In this document: positions 63,837-64,000 of the stretch, in pieces
How positions within the stretch are numbered: the first letter of the stretch is position 1
Layout: each line of letters opens with the position of its first letter
Assembly (NCBI GenBank): GCA_046757725.1
Contig: JBHHYU010000009.1
Span: 1 to 64,000, forward strand
DNA from: JBHHYU01 sp046757725
GTDB taxonomy: Bacteria > Desulfobacterota > Binatia > UBA9968
Direction of reading: 5' to 3'
DNA length: 64,000 nt
Made by a program: the position numbers and the translations under genes
The notes under the pieces: model-generated
Told to the model about the DNA's origin: nothing
Database searches by the model: none
The model's input: only the letters and a program-made list of their open reading frames with translations

Positions 63837-64000
63837 CTTGACCCTCCTTTTTTGTTAGGGATGATGGCGCTCCCTGGGGATCGACGTACACAGAAGGGCA
63901 AGGCACGAGATGCGCATAAAAACCTTAAGTAGTCGGTGCGCTCTGCGGTACAGAGATCCTCATAAACCGGCGGAAGCATACTCGTGATTGACCCTCGTGT
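63837..64000. other. Right-edge region
   Basis: Upstream region of the RRM gene. No gene is visible and no promoter could be fixed with confidence. Confidence 0.4.

Overview
This window looks like a chromosomal segment of a Gram-negative bacterium. It carries single-copy core genes (ligA, topA, dprA, der, era, recN, nadK, greA, a hup-type HU gene and one tRNA-Ala). It also encodes outer-membrane-type proteins: an OmpA-domain protein, a LolB/DUF4292-like lipoprotein and a TPR lipoprotein. TGA is the normal stop codon of many genes here. The mix of NnrS, hemerythrins, a short NirK-like cupredoxin protein, a PhnCDE-type transporter, a MauG-like diheme protein and a MoxR/DUF58/VWA operon fits an environmental lineage such as Methylomirabilota (NC10), Nitrospirota or a deltaproteobacterium-like group. 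That placement is an impression, not a result.

Region 1 (0.2-8 kb, plus strand) is an accessory stretch themed on nitrosative and oxidative chemistry: a polysaccharide-deacetylase-like protein, an AhpD/CMD-family protein, a CopD-like membrane protein, an NnrS-family protein, a two-domain copper nitrite-reductase-like protein, two hemerythrin-like proteins, a luciferase-like oxidoreductase and a DUF488 protein. The best single observation in the window is that the AhpD-like gene is interrupted by an in-frame TGA exactly at the second Cys of its CxxC centre. It is therefore best read as a selenoprotein with a CPFU motif. A C-terminal scrap of a second NnrS gene lies at 7.1-7.2 kb.

Region 2 (8-15.8 kb, minus strand) holds a B12-binding-type radical SAM protein, a membrane-anchored J-domain protein, a tricarballylate dehydrogenase-like pair (TcuA/TcuB) with a small unknown protein, a broken HTH/excisionase-like gene, a fatty-acid desaturase with a long C-terminal extension, and tRNA-Ala(GGC).

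Region 3 (15.8-39 kb, mostly minus) is a housekeeping block (recN-nadK; ilvE; hup; ppx/gppA-topA-dprA; ogt-der-era). Inside it is a cluster combining a PhnD/PhnC/PhnE-type ABC transporter, a beta-propeller/MauG-like diheme fusion, a small exported His-rich protein, an orphan molybdopterin subunit and a divergent DoxX protein. No carbon-phosphorus lyase gene is visible, so the transported substrate is open. An OmpA-domain gene with a good sigma-70 promoter closes the block.

Region 4 (39-52 kb, minus) contains a DUF2007 protein, a BenE-type transporter and a six-gene, tightly packed MoxR/DUF58/VWA operon. The operon ends in a 1448-residue protein with three VWA-like domains. It follows greA, whose leader has a promoter followed by an intrinsic terminator-like hairpin.

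Region 5 (52-64 kb) contains an oligopeptide ABC transporter operon (oppABCDF order), a TPR lipoprotein/LolB-like pair, ligA on the plus strand and a small RRM RNA-binding protein at the right edge.
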